A DNA stretch of 8,057 nt from Clostridiaceae bacterium. Lineage in GTDB: Bacteria > Bacillota > Clostridia > DSM-8532. Under the pieces are notes generated by a model that saw only the letters and a list, made by a program, of their open reading frames with translations, had not been told where the DNA came from and did no database searches. Below, in pieces: positions 1 through 5,822 of this stretch. The position numbers were made by a program, and so were the translations under genes. Each line of letters opens with the position of its first letter. Position 1 is the first letter of the stretch. The stretch lies in NCBI GenBank assembly GCA_012727625.1, contig JAAYGP010000063.1, positions 1 to 8,057 on the forward strand, read 5' to 3'.

Positions 1-31
1 ACCTCATTAAATTTTTAGCCGCATTTATCAG

Positions 32-895
32 TTACAGTTTGTCAAGAAGCTCCTGCCATTTTATCAGGCATTCTTCCGTTGCTTCATAACCCAGATAGGA
101 AAAAGCAGATCCCTTTGGCAGCGCCATAAGCTCATCATCTATGTCGTGTTTTGGCCTGTAATGGGTCTCAAGTACCACATAACCATCGTAACCGTCGTTT
201 ATAAGAGCTTTAAACTGCCCCGCATAGTCAACCTGGCCGTCACCTATCGGAACACCCGTAATTTTTCCGTCGTCTTGTTTCACAGCATCCTTTAAATGCA
301 TGTGAACCATAAGTTTTTTGATTATTTCATAACCATCGGGATAAGGGGTTTCTCCATCCGGATCATAGATATCATTTCCGGGATCCCATAAACCTTTCAC
401 ATATGGTGAGTTAATTTTTTCTATAACCTTTACAAGCTTTTTGGCGTTTGATGCGTAAACGCTCGGATCAAATTCAAGAGCAAGAATAATATTCTCTTTT
501 TTCAGAAGTTCGACGGGCTTTTCAAATTTGGAAACGATTTTATCCAGGTCTTTGTCAAAATCGCCGCTTTTCCAGAAAGTAAACCCCCGGACATATTTTG
601 TTCCCAATATATTTGCAAGTTCCATGCTTTTTTTAAGGATTTCAATATGCTCGTCAATTTCTTTCTGATCGTCAATATTGCACTTGAAAAACGGAGCGCT
701 TATACCGCAAACCTTTAAGTTTGTATCGGATAAAATCTCCTGAATTCTGGCAATATCCTCTTTTTTCAGTTCGTGGGGGCTTTTCTCCCAAACCGACCTA
801 ATCTCAACTCCGTCAAGCTTGTACTTTAATGCCAAATCAACTGCAATCTTAAAATCCTGGGATATTTCATCCGTTATTACACCTTTTTTAAACAT
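32..895 (-). CDS. Sugar phosphate isomerase/epimerase, AP endonuclease 2-like TIM barrel (PF01261 type)
   Basis: A 287-residue cytoplasmic protein of the xylose isomerase-like TIM-barrel superfamily, which isomerises or epimerises sugars, keto-sugars or inositol derivatives using a divalent metal. The length is normal for the family and no signal peptide is visible. The expected metal-ligand pattern is present: Glu141 in ALEFDPS, Asp171 in LWDPGN, His200 in HMHLKD and Glu243 in VLETHYRP, so the enzyme should be active. It starts at an ATG with GGAGGA (901-906) five bases upstream. The gene begins 18 bases after the oxidoreductase stop, so the two are almost certainly co-transcribed and probably act on successive intermediates. 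IolE/IolH-like dehydratases or isomerases and the TIM-barrel partner of C-glycoside deglycosidases are relatives that also occur beside MocA-type oxidoreductases. The substrate cannot be assigned. Family assignment is secure, the role is inferred. Confidence 0.9.
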   Translation of the reverse strand: MFKKGVITDEISQDFKIAVDLALKYKLDGVEIRSVWEKSPHELKKEDIARIQEILSDTNLKVCGISAPFFKCNIDDQKEIDEHIEILKKSMELANILGTKYVRGFTFWKSGDFDKDLDKIVSKFEKPVELLKKENIILALEFDPSVYASNAKKLVKVIEKINSPYVKGLWDPGNDIYDPDGETPYPDGYEIIKKLMVHMHLKDAVKQDDGKITGVPIGDGQVDYAGQFKALINDGYDGYVVLETHYRPKHDIDDELMALPKGSAFSYLGYEATEECLIKWQELLDKL

Positions 896-913
896 GATTT
901 TCCTCCGTTTTTA

Positions 914-1945
914 CTATTTCAAATAGACTATTTTTCCCGTTCTTGAAGACTCATAAATTGCTGTGATAATCTGAACGGGTTTTCTTCCTTCATACTGGTC
1001 CACAAGAGGCTTTTTATTATGCTTTATTGCTTCAACCATGTCCCCGATCTGCTTTATATGCCCTTCAATGCCAAATGCTGTGGGGTTGCTGGCTGTACCG
1101 CTTTTTGTACGTTCAAGGACAATATCGGGATCCTTTTCCTGTCCTAAAATATCCCATACAATAATACTGTCCTCCTCAAGAGCTATGGTTCCCTTGTCCC
1201 CGTTTATTTCAAGTCTTCTGGGCGTTCCCGGATAAATTGAAGTAGTGCCCTGGATAACACCCAATGCTCCGTTTTCAAATTCCAGAACAGCAGAAGCAGT
1301 ATCCTCAACCTCAATATCTCTTGCCAGGGTTTTTGCATGTCCGAAAACGGATTTAACGTCACCCATTACATACTGTAACAGATCAATGCCATGTATCCCC
1401 TGGTTCATAAGGGCTCCGCCGCCATCCATTTTCCATGTGCCTCTCCAGCCGCCTTTATCGTAATACTCCTGTGAACGGTAGAATTTCATATATATGTCGC
1501 CGCTGACAAGCTTTCCAAGCATTCCCTTTTTGACAGCGTCCCTGAGCTTTATAACCGCATCAGTAAACCTTAACTGGGAAATTACCGCCATTTTGACATT
1601 ATTCTTTTCGCATGTGGCTATCATTTCATCTGCTTCTTTTAAATTGATTGCCATTGGTTTTTCGGTTATAACATGCTTTCCGGCATTGGCGGCCTGTATT
1701 GCTATCGGGGCATGAAGCCCGCTTGGCGTGCATATACATACAACTTCGATTTCCTTATCCTTGAGTAATTCATCCAAAGACTCGTAGGCCTTTACTTTCC
1801 ATTTTTCCGCAAATGCTTCCCGGGAATCTTTACTGACATCGGTTGCGCCAACAAGACGTGCGCCCTGAATTTCTGAAATTGCTCCTGCATGCCAGTTTGA
1901 AATTGTCCCGCATCCTATAATACCAAATCCGATCTCCTTACTCAA
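914..1945 (-). CDS. Gfo/Idh/MocA family NAD(P)-dependent oxidoreductase (TTG start)
   Basis: A 343-residue soluble dehydrogenase of the family that includes inositol 2-dehydrogenase, glucose-fructose oxidoreductase and 3-keto-sugar-forming enzymes. The N-terminal Rossmann fold shows FGIIGCGTIS (Gly11 and Gly13 at the dinucleotide loop). The family EKP motif is at 95-97 with the catalytic Lys96. The C-terminal alpha/beta domain carries GGGALMNQGIHGIDLL with the probable catalytic His185. Four residues before this His, where inositol dehydrogenases of the IolG type have Asp, this protein has Asn181, a variant I recall from other family members. The start is TTG at 1943-1945, with AGGTGG seven bases upstream; no ATG or GTG occurs in frame before the upstream stop at 1970-1972. 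It lies between an aminotransferase gene and an isomerase gene on the same strand, which suggests it oxidises or reduces a sugar or cyclitol in a shared pathway. Substrate unknown. Confidence 0.93.
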   Translation of the reverse strand: MSKEIGFGIIGCGTISNWHAGAISEIQGARLVGATDVSKDSREAFAEKWKVKAYESLDELLKDKEIEVVCICTPSGLHAPIAIQAANAGKHVITEKPMAINLKEADEMIATCEKNNVKMAVISQLRFTDAVIKLRDAVKKGMLGKLVSGDIYMKFYRSQEYYDKGGWRGTWKMDGGGALMNQGIHGIDLLQYVMGDVKSVFGHAKTLARDIEVEDTASAVLEFENGALGVIQGTTSIYPGTPRRLEINGDKGTIALEEDSIIVWDILGQEKDPDIVLERTKSGTASNPTAFGIEGHIKQIGDMVEAIKHNKKPLVDQYEGRKPVQIITAIYESSRTGKIVYLK

Positions 1946-1952
1946 AAAAACA

Positions 1953-1958
1953 CCACCT
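1953..1958 (-). promoter_or_regulatory. Ribosome binding site that fixes the TTG start of the oxidoreductase
   Basis: Read on the minus strand this is AGGTGG, seven bases before the TTG at 1943-1945. The first upstream in-frame stop is only nine codons away (1970-1972) and no ATG lies between them, so this site decides the start. The Shine-Dalgarno sequence is weaker than the GGAGG sites of the neighbouring genes. Together with TTG it suggests lower translation of the oxidoreductase than of the flanking genes. Confidence 0.6.
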
Positions 1959-1988
1959 GCCTTAAAAACCTATTTATTCAATATCAAG

Positions 1989-2060
1989 AATTACACTTCA
2001 ATGCAGGCAGAGTCAGCTCATTTTTGAGTTTTACCGCAGGTCCTGTCTTGAAGTGTAATT
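1989..2060 (-). repeat. Long inverted repeat / stem-loop between aminotransferase and oxidoreductase genes
   Basis: Perfect 13-bp arms, AATTACACTTCAA at 1989-2001 and its complement TTGAAGTGTAATT at 2048-2060. After one mismatch the stem continues for five more pairs (2003-2007 with 2042-2046, one of them G-U). A second small hairpin with CTCA/TGAG arms (2017-2028) sits inside the loop. No U tract follows on the minus strand, so it is not a canonical intrinsic terminator. Its place inside a likely operon, 13 bases after the second aminotransferase stop, suggests an mRNA-stabilising or processing structure, or attenuation between the first and second metabolic genes. No target-site duplication was found beside it. 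Confidence 0.7.
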
Positions 2061-2073
2061 TAATCAGCTTATT

Positions 2074-2187
2074 TTATAGAATTGCTTTTGCAATTTTCCT
2101 TATAGCTGTTACAACATCCTCCGCGTCTTTTTCGGTAAATGCGGGGCTGATGCTTATAACAGCGTTCAGAGGCATATATTTGCTGGC
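2074..2187 (-). pseudogene. Stranded C-terminal tail of the aminotransferase, beyond an in-frame TAA
   Basis: Reading on from the stop at 2188-2190 in the same frame gives 37 further codons before a second TAA at 2074-2076. The peptide begins ASKYMPLNAV, runs through SISPAFTEKDAEDV and ends with an amphipathic AIRKIAKAIL helix. This matches the C-terminal pattern of the DegT/DnrJ family, where a CP-x-A/T motif is followed by a hydrophobic strand ending in a proline and a T-x-x-D-x-x-D/E helix. No start codon with a ribosome binding site precedes it, so it is unlikely to be made separately. With it the protein would be 417 residues if the stop were a sense codon. The stop is probably a one-base nonsense change from AAA or GAA, or a sequencing error. 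Confidence 0.82.
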
Positions 2188-3327
2188 TTAAGGACACATA
2201 TCCTCCGAATAAACAATCTTTTCCTTGAATTGATTAAACGGGAAACCAAAGCGATCCACCGTCTTCTGATAAAAGATTTGCGGAATCATGTAAACCGGTC
2301 TTCCGCCATACAGGCATCCACAGTTGACATTCTCAGCGTTTAATGCTTTTATGAACCTGTCTGCTGTTTCAACATCGGGAAGCATCATAAACAGTGTGCT
2401 GCCTGCATCACCTTCTTCATCGCAGATTCTGCGGAATTTTATGCCGTCAATGTCCTTTATCTCATTTTTGATCATATACTTAATCTTGCGCATGTAATCT
2501 GTAATGTAGTCAAGTTTTTTCAGTTGTTCAAGAGCGATTGCACCGGTTACTTCGCTCATTCTGTAGTTTTGTCCGACGAAAATATCATCTTCCGCATTTG
2601 AAGCAAGAAAGCCTTCTTTTTCCCTGAACATTCCCTGGTCATGATAGCGAACCGCTCTTTCATAAAGCTTTTCATCATTTGTGGAAACAGCTCCGCCGTC
2701 ACCTGTTGTTATAATCTTGTTGAGCTGGAGACTGAAGCAGTTTATATGGCCAAAGCTGCCGGAATATTTCCCTTTATACTTTGAACCGCAGGATTGAGCC
2801 ACATCTTCAATAACAATCAGATTATGCTTCTTTGCAACTTCCATAATCCTGTCCATTTCGCACGGGTTGCCTAAAATGGGTACCGGAAGAACAGCCTTTG
2901 TGTACTCATCAACACATTCACCTATTTTGTCCGGATCAATGTTCATGCTGTCATCAATATCCGCAAATACCGGAACAGCACCTGCAATTATAACAGCTCC
3001 GGCAGAAGCCACGAATGTGCATGCGGGAACGATAACCTTATCGCCGGGGCCTATACCTGCTGCCTTTAAAGCCACAACAAGAGCAGCCGTTCCTGATGTC
3101 ACACCCAGTGAATATTTGTTACCTATTTTTTGAGAAAACAATGTTTCAAATTCTTTAACCTTGCCTGCTACATCCGGCCCATAGTAACGATATGGGGATT
3201 TTCTGTCAAGAACCTCCAAAACAGCTCTTTTCTCCTCTTCACCATAAACACTTGCCCCCGGATATGCAGGCGGCAAAGGCATATTTCTTACAGGCTTTCC
3301 GCCATCTATTGCCAATCTTTCACTCAT
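2188..3327 (-). CDS. DegT/DnrJ/EryC1/StrS family PLP aminotransferase, truncated by in-frame stop
   Basis: A 379-residue PLP enzyme of fold type I that transfers an amino group to or from a keto-sugar or cyclitol. Visible hallmarks are VTSGTAAL (76-83, cofactor phosphate region), VIEDVAQSCG (172-181, Asp175 facing the pyridine nitrogen), the internal aldimine lysine Lys204 in QLNKIITTGDGG, and GQNYRMSEVTGAIALEQL (252-269). The QLNK context resembles scyllo-inosose and AHBA-type members more than the common HPTK form. The ATG start is preceded by GGGAGGT with a seven-base gap. The protein stops at EDMCP, where relatives continue for about 40 residues, and those residues are encoded directly after the TAA (2074-2187). 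The missing part forms the last strand and helix of the small domain, so function is doubtful unless the stop is read through or is an error. It is the first metabolic gene after the AraC regulator and shares its strand. Confidence 0.88.
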   Translation of the reverse strand: MSERLAIDGGKPVRNMPLPPAYPGASVYGEEEKRAVLEVLDRKSPYRYYGPDVAGKVKEFETLFSQKIGNKYSLGVTSGTAALVVALKAAGIGPGDKVIVPACTFVASAGAVIIAGAVPVFADIDDSMNIDPDKIGECVDEYTKAVLPVPILGNPCEMDRIMEVAKKHNLIVIEDVAQSCGSKYKGKYSGSFGHINCFSLQLNKIITTGDGGAVSTNDEKLYERAVRYHDQGMFREKEGFLASNAEDDIFVGQNYRMSEVTGAIALEQLKKLDYITDYMRKIKYMIKNEIKDIDGIKFRRICDEEGDAGSTLFMMLPDVETADRFIKALNAENVNCGCLYGGRPVYMIPQIFYQKTVDRFGFPFNQFKEKIVYSEDMCP

Positions 3328-3360
3328 GACATAACCTCCCAGAAATTCACTTATTTTTCT

Positions 3361-3412
3361 ATTATGCTTAAAAATATGTAATCACATAATGGGTATTCCC
3401 AGGAACAGTATA
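3361..3412 (-). promoter_or_regulatory. Possible promoter/operator region for the aminotransferase operon
   Basis: The 137 bases between the AraC stop and the aminotransferase start hold several signals on the minus strand. A -10-like TATACT lies at 3407-3412, without a convincing -35 box. A 14-bp inverted repeat TATGT-4-ACATA lies at 3375-3388, a small GGG/CCC hairpin at 3390-3401, and a second -10-like CATAAT at 3361-3366. The gap is long enough for the metabolic genes to have their own AraC-controlled promoter. Assignment is by eye only. Confidence 0.3.
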
Positions 3413-3464
3413 TAATAAAGAAAGGAAAGATTCTTTGCATATTCTATTTATGAGTTGATTGATT

Positions 3465-4394
3465 CTATAAATCTTTTCTTTTTCTGTATTCCATCGGGGA
3501 TACGCCCATTAACTGACGGAACATCCTGTTAAAATGGTTAATATTGCGAAAACCCACCTCATAACATATATCCAGAACCCTTTTGTCTGTATTTTTAAGT
3601 AATTCGAGGGCTTTTGATATACGTATGCCATTGAGGTATTCTGTAAATGTTTTGCCGGTTATGCTTTTAAACAGATAACTGAAATATGATTGAGACAGCA
3701 AAAACTTTTTTGCCATTTGTTCTATGGTAAGATCATCAGCATACTGTTTTTCCATATATGTTACCGCACTCTGTATTGCATCCCTGTACCTTGTGAACAC
3801 AGATTGGTCTTCAGAGCTGTCCACATCTCTTGTAAACTCTCTTCCGACTATAATCAGAAGTTTCAGAAGAAGCGATTTTATAAGCAACTGGTACCCTGAG
3901 GGCTTTTCCTTGTATTCTATCAGTGCCTCGTTTAATATGTTTTCAATTTCAACCTGTTTTTTGCCAAGGATGTTTAAACGGGGTTTTACTTTGTTCTCAC
4001 TGACCAGAAAAGGCTCGATGTATGCAAAATCCATAAATGATGCCGCGTTTTCTATCCTGCTGAAATCCTGGTTTATAAACTCAGGAACAAACTCAAACTC
4101 GAAAACTTCCATAACCGAGTCATCAGGCGTGAAAATGCAGTGAGGGATATATGGAGGAATAACGAAGATATCGCCTTTTATAATGTCAAACTGGTGATTG
4201 TTTATAATATGCTTTCCTTTCCCCTGATATATATAATTAATCTGCATATATTCATGCCTGTGAAAATTGGTTGATGATCCTTTCAAAGAGTATTTTCGTA
4301 TGAAGAAAGGAAGCCCCCCATGCCGGTTATCCACCATTCTTAACAGAGGAACATTGTCATATTTTTCCTTTTTATCGAGATAATTGTGTATCAT
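3465..4394 (-). CDS. AraC family transcriptional regulator with N-terminal cupin sensor domain
   Basis: A 309-residue DNA-binding regulator with the standard two-domain layout. The N-terminal cupin (about 25-110) shows NFHRHEYMQINYIYQGKG with His45, His47 and Glu48, and later GDIFVIPPYIPHCI with His85, which is the ligand-binding barrel of sugar-responsive AraC proteins. A linker helix region (about 140-200) follows. The C-terminal double helix-turn-helix (about 205-305) includes LTIEQMAKKFLLSQSYFSYLFK and the family signature ending GVSPMEYRK. The start is ATG with TAAGGAG nine bases upstream (4404-4410). It precedes the aminotransferase, oxidoreductase and isomerase genes on the same strand, so it is the likely local regulator, probably an activator responding to the pathway sugar. 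It may also control itself through the palindrome at 4441-4458. Its ligand is unknown. Confidence 0.93.
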   Translation of the reverse strand: MIHNYLDKKEKYDNVPLLRMVDNRHGGLPFFIRKYSLKGSSTNFHRHEYMQINYIYQGKGKHIINNHQFDIIKGDIFVIPPYIPHCIFTPDDSVMEVFEFEFVPEFINQDFSRIENAASFMDFAYIEPFLVSENKVKPRLNILGKKQVEIENILNEALIEYKEKPSGYQLLIKSLLLKLLIIVGREFTRDVDSSEDQSVFTRYRDAIQSAVTYMEKQYADDLTIEQMAKKFLLSQSYFSYLFKSITGKTFTEYLNGIRISKALELLKNTDKRVLDICYEVGFRNINHFNRMFRQLMGVSPMEYRKRKDL

Positions 4395-4440
4395 CCCTGC
4401 TATCTCCTTAGCAAAAAGGTATAAGGTATAGTTTTGTCAA

Positions 4441-4458
4441 GCTGCTTTATAAAGTAGC
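4441..4458. promoter_or_regulatory. 18-bp near-palindrome, candidate operator upstream of the AraC gene
   Basis: GCTGCTTTATAAAGTAGC is symmetric at 16 of 18 positions; the only break is a single pair (4444 with 4455). On the minus strand it lies directly upstream of a consensus -35 hexamer, TTGACA (4435-4440), and 47 bases before the AraC start codon. No TATAAT is found at 17 bases from that hexamer; the nearest is TTATAC after a 10-base gap, so the promoter itself is uncertain. The position suggests an operator for a dimeric regulator, possibly autoregulation, although AraC proteins more often use direct repeats. Confidence 0.4.
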
Positions 4459-4754
4459 GTGTACAGGATTATTAATTCGCTGCGCCGTAAAGTACCATAT
4501 ATTTATATTAAAACAACACAGGCATTTTCGCAAGGACAACAACGCCTTATTACGATAAATAATGTTACTTTTCACACCCTGATTCAGTTACTTGACAGGT
4601 CAGATATTGTGCAATGGCGGTAACAAAATCTTCATTCCGCTGAAGTTTCTTTCTGTTGCATATTTTTTTACAATTCCTGTTTGAGTTATCTTATATTCTC
4701 ATGCGTGTGTCATGAAAAAATAATTAATGATAACAGAAGATAAATATGTTATTA

Positions 4755-4760
4755 TATAAT
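4755..4760 (+). promoter_or_regulatory. -10 box (TATAAT) of the TSCPD gene promoter
   Basis: A consensus TATAAT sits in AT-rich DNA 46 bases before the TSCPD start codon, leaving a short leader. No good -35 hexamer is seen at 16-18 bases upstream; the sequence there is TAACAGA, so the promoter may be weak or activator-dependent. The gene's Shine-Dalgarno GGAGG is at 4794-4798, eight bases before the ATG. Confidence 0.45.
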
Positions 4761-4806
4761 TCGTATTAATTTCACATTTAAAAATTTTAATACGGAGGCG
4801 TTTGTT

Positions 4807-5070
4807 ATGGATTCTTTTACTTACATAACGAAAGGTACATGTTCCAAAGAAATTAAAATAACAATTGACAACGGAATTATAACCGGCATATCTTTCAAAT
4901 CCGGATGCAATGGCAATCTGCAGGGTATCAGTAAGCTTGTTACAGGCATGTCTGTTGATGAAGTAATTAAAAGGCTGGAAGGCATTGATTGCAACGGTAA
5001 AGGCACTTCATGCCCTGACCAGCTGAGCAGGGCATTAAAGGAGTATATATCCGGCCGTATAGGAGCATAA
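4807..5070 (+). CDS. Small TSCPD domain-containing protein (TIGR03905 type)
   Basis: An 87-residue cytoplasmic protein that is essentially a single TSCPD domain. It shows SGCNGNLQGISKLVTGM (32-48) and GIDCNGKGTSCPDQLS (59-74), with four cysteines at 12, 34, 62 and 69 spaced as in the stand-alone TIGR03905 family of Firmicutes. The same domain occurs at the C-terminus of some class II ribonucleotide reductases, where its cysteines suggest metal binding. The biological role of the stand-alone protein is not established. The start is clear: ATG with GGAGG eight bases upstream. The gene appears monocistronic, transcribed away from the AraC gene, with only decayed genes following it. Its sequence is intact, in contrast to the remnants downstream, so it is probably a conserved housekeeping-type gene that borders the accessory region. 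Confidence 0.92.
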   Translation: MDSFTYITKGTCSKEIKITIDNGIITGISFKSGCNGNLQGISKLVTGMSVDEVIKRLEGIDCNGKGTSCPDQLSRALKEYISGRIGA

Positions 5071-5128
5071 CGTCATTAACGGTATTATATGGATGTAAAT
5101 TCAGGATATATTATATTTAATTGCCACG

Positions 5129-5148
5129 GAAGTATGAGTACATACTTT
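5129..5148 (+). terminator. Weak stem-loop after the TSCPD gene, possible terminator
   Basis: GAAGTATG and CATACTTT form an eight-pair stem (one G-U) around an AGTA loop, about 60 bases after the TSCPD stop. The stem is AT-rich and is followed only by a short T-containing stretch, without a proper U tract. Termination here is possible but not convincing. Confidence 0.3.
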
Positions 5149-5370
5149 ACATAATGTTTATATATATATTGTCTGTTAATTATTTTTATTTCATATCGCA
5201 ATAACTTAAACAGCTTTGCGAAAATGATTCAGGTCAAAGTTTAATAAAAACCGACTATGAACCAAGATCCTGTGGCAATCTCTGACTTTACTGCATGGAA
5301 TTACGATTAGCATTGAGTTTATCTCTGTAAAACCTTTGATATTAAGCTGTTTGTGGGCAAAATTACATAA
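5149..5370 (+). other. AT-rich intergenic DNA with possible eroded sensor-domain coding traces
   Basis: No intact gene is present. The first 50 bases are an AT tract (TATATATATT-like). In one plus-strand frame, 5205-5282 reads LKQLCENDSGQSLIKTDYEP and a few more residues before a TGA. The NDSGQSLIKT part resembles a loop-strand element of the extracellular Cache-type sensor domains found in YesM-like kinases. The next frame, at 5371, continues with the recognisable end of such a domain. This is therefore probably the same gene at a more degraded stage, but the evidence is only suggestive. Confidence 0.35.
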
Positions 5371-5822
5371 GCAGTTGCACATTTTCTGCTAAGTGGCAAT
5401 ATATCACAGTCAGATTATTACGGGTGGAAATATATATCGGTCATTCCCATGAATACGCTTATGAGCAATCTGACATTTGTTAAAAGAATAAGCTTTCAGG
5501 TAATACTGGTTTCTTTGCTGATAAGTATCTTTTTATCCTTTATTTACGCATTTGAAAACTACAGGCCTGTAAAAACCCTCATTGAGGTTATTTACCAGCA
5601 TGAGCAGGTAAAAGACATCTCAAATATTAATTTCAGAAGAAACAATGAATATAAGTATATTATATATAATGTCATCAATAATTTTATAGAAAAAAATGAA
5701 ATTAAAAAAAGCTGACGGAAGAAAAACTTCTTCAGAAGGAAACACAGCTTTACGCACTGCAATCGCAGATTAACCCTCATTTATTATACAATGTCCTTGA
5801 TACAATAAATTGGGAAGCGATA
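5371..5822 (+). pseudogene. Remnant of a YesM-type membrane sensor histidine kinase
   Basis: The frame is open from 5371, before any start codon. It reads SQSDYYGWKYISVIP, the typical end of an extracellular Cache-type domain in these kinases, and then a transmembrane helix (QVILVSLLISIFLSFIYAF). A juxtamembrane segment NYRPVKTLIEVI and a linker rich in charged residues follow. The ATG at 5449 is internal and lacks a ribosome binding site. The frame ends at TGA 5713-5715. One frame over, from 5706 or 5709, the protein continues through KLLQKETQLYALQSQINPH to LLYNVLDTINWEAI, the H-box of the His_kinase family (PF06580) with the phospho-acceptor His at 5778-5780. The shift lies in an A7 run (5704-5710). 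Everything after NWEAI, including the ATP-binding domain, is missing. An intact gene would have sensed an extracellular ligand and paired with a YesN-type response regulator, which is also absent. Confidence 0.82.

Larger units (their letters stand above)
4395..4806. other. Divergent intergenic region between AraC and TSCPD genes
   Basis: About 410 bases without a credible gene on either strand. The left end carries the AraC ribosome binding site, two GGTATA copies seven bases apart (4418-4423, 4425-4430), a minus-strand TTGACA (4435-4440) and a near-palindrome (4441-4458). The right end is strongly AT-rich and carries the -10 box and GGAGG of the TSCPD gene. The middle (about 4460-4690) has stop codons in the frames I read, no recognisable RNA fold and no clear repeat. 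A TTGACA at 4592-4597 has no -10 box at the right distance. Confidence 0.6.

Noticed and set aside
1..31. Possible start or terminator after the isomerase gene
   Set aside because: Only 31 bases remain before the window edge; no hairpin or convincing gene start can be shown.
1989..2060. Miniature transposable element with terminal inverted repeats
   Set aside because: The 13-bp arms would fit, but no target-site duplication flanks them and only one copy is in the window, so it is kept as a stem-loop.
2188..2190. Recoding of the aminotransferase stop as selenocysteine or pyrrolysine
   Set aside because: The codon is TAA; selenocysteine uses TGA and pyrrolysine uses TAG. A mutation or sequence error is simpler.
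2867..3133. 88-codon plus-strand open frame inside the aminotransferase
   Set aside because: It is antisense to conserved PLP-enzyme motifs and rich in Thr/Ala/Pro as expected from the reverse strand, without a start signal.
3724..4143. 139-codon plus-strand open frame
   Set aside because: It lies entirely antisense within the well-supported AraC gene, has no ribosome binding site and shows no domain or sensible composition.
4592..4620. Plus-strand promoter at the TTGACA of 4592-4597
   Set aside because: The bases at the 17-base spacing are TGGCGG, not a -10 box, and no gene start follows within a reasonable distance.
5704..5712. Programmed -1 ribosomal frameshift at the A run
   Set aside because: The frame phase does not give the classic A-AAA-AAG heptamer in the upstream frame (T precedes the AAA AAA codons), no Shine-Dalgarno stimulator is seen, and the downstream kinase is deleted anyway.
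5449..5715. Stand-alone 88-residue membrane protein starting at the ATG at 5449
   Set aside because: The frame and the homology extend upstream to 5371 (GWKYISVIP), the ATG has no Shine-Dalgarno at the right distance, and the C-terminus is cut inside a kinase linker.
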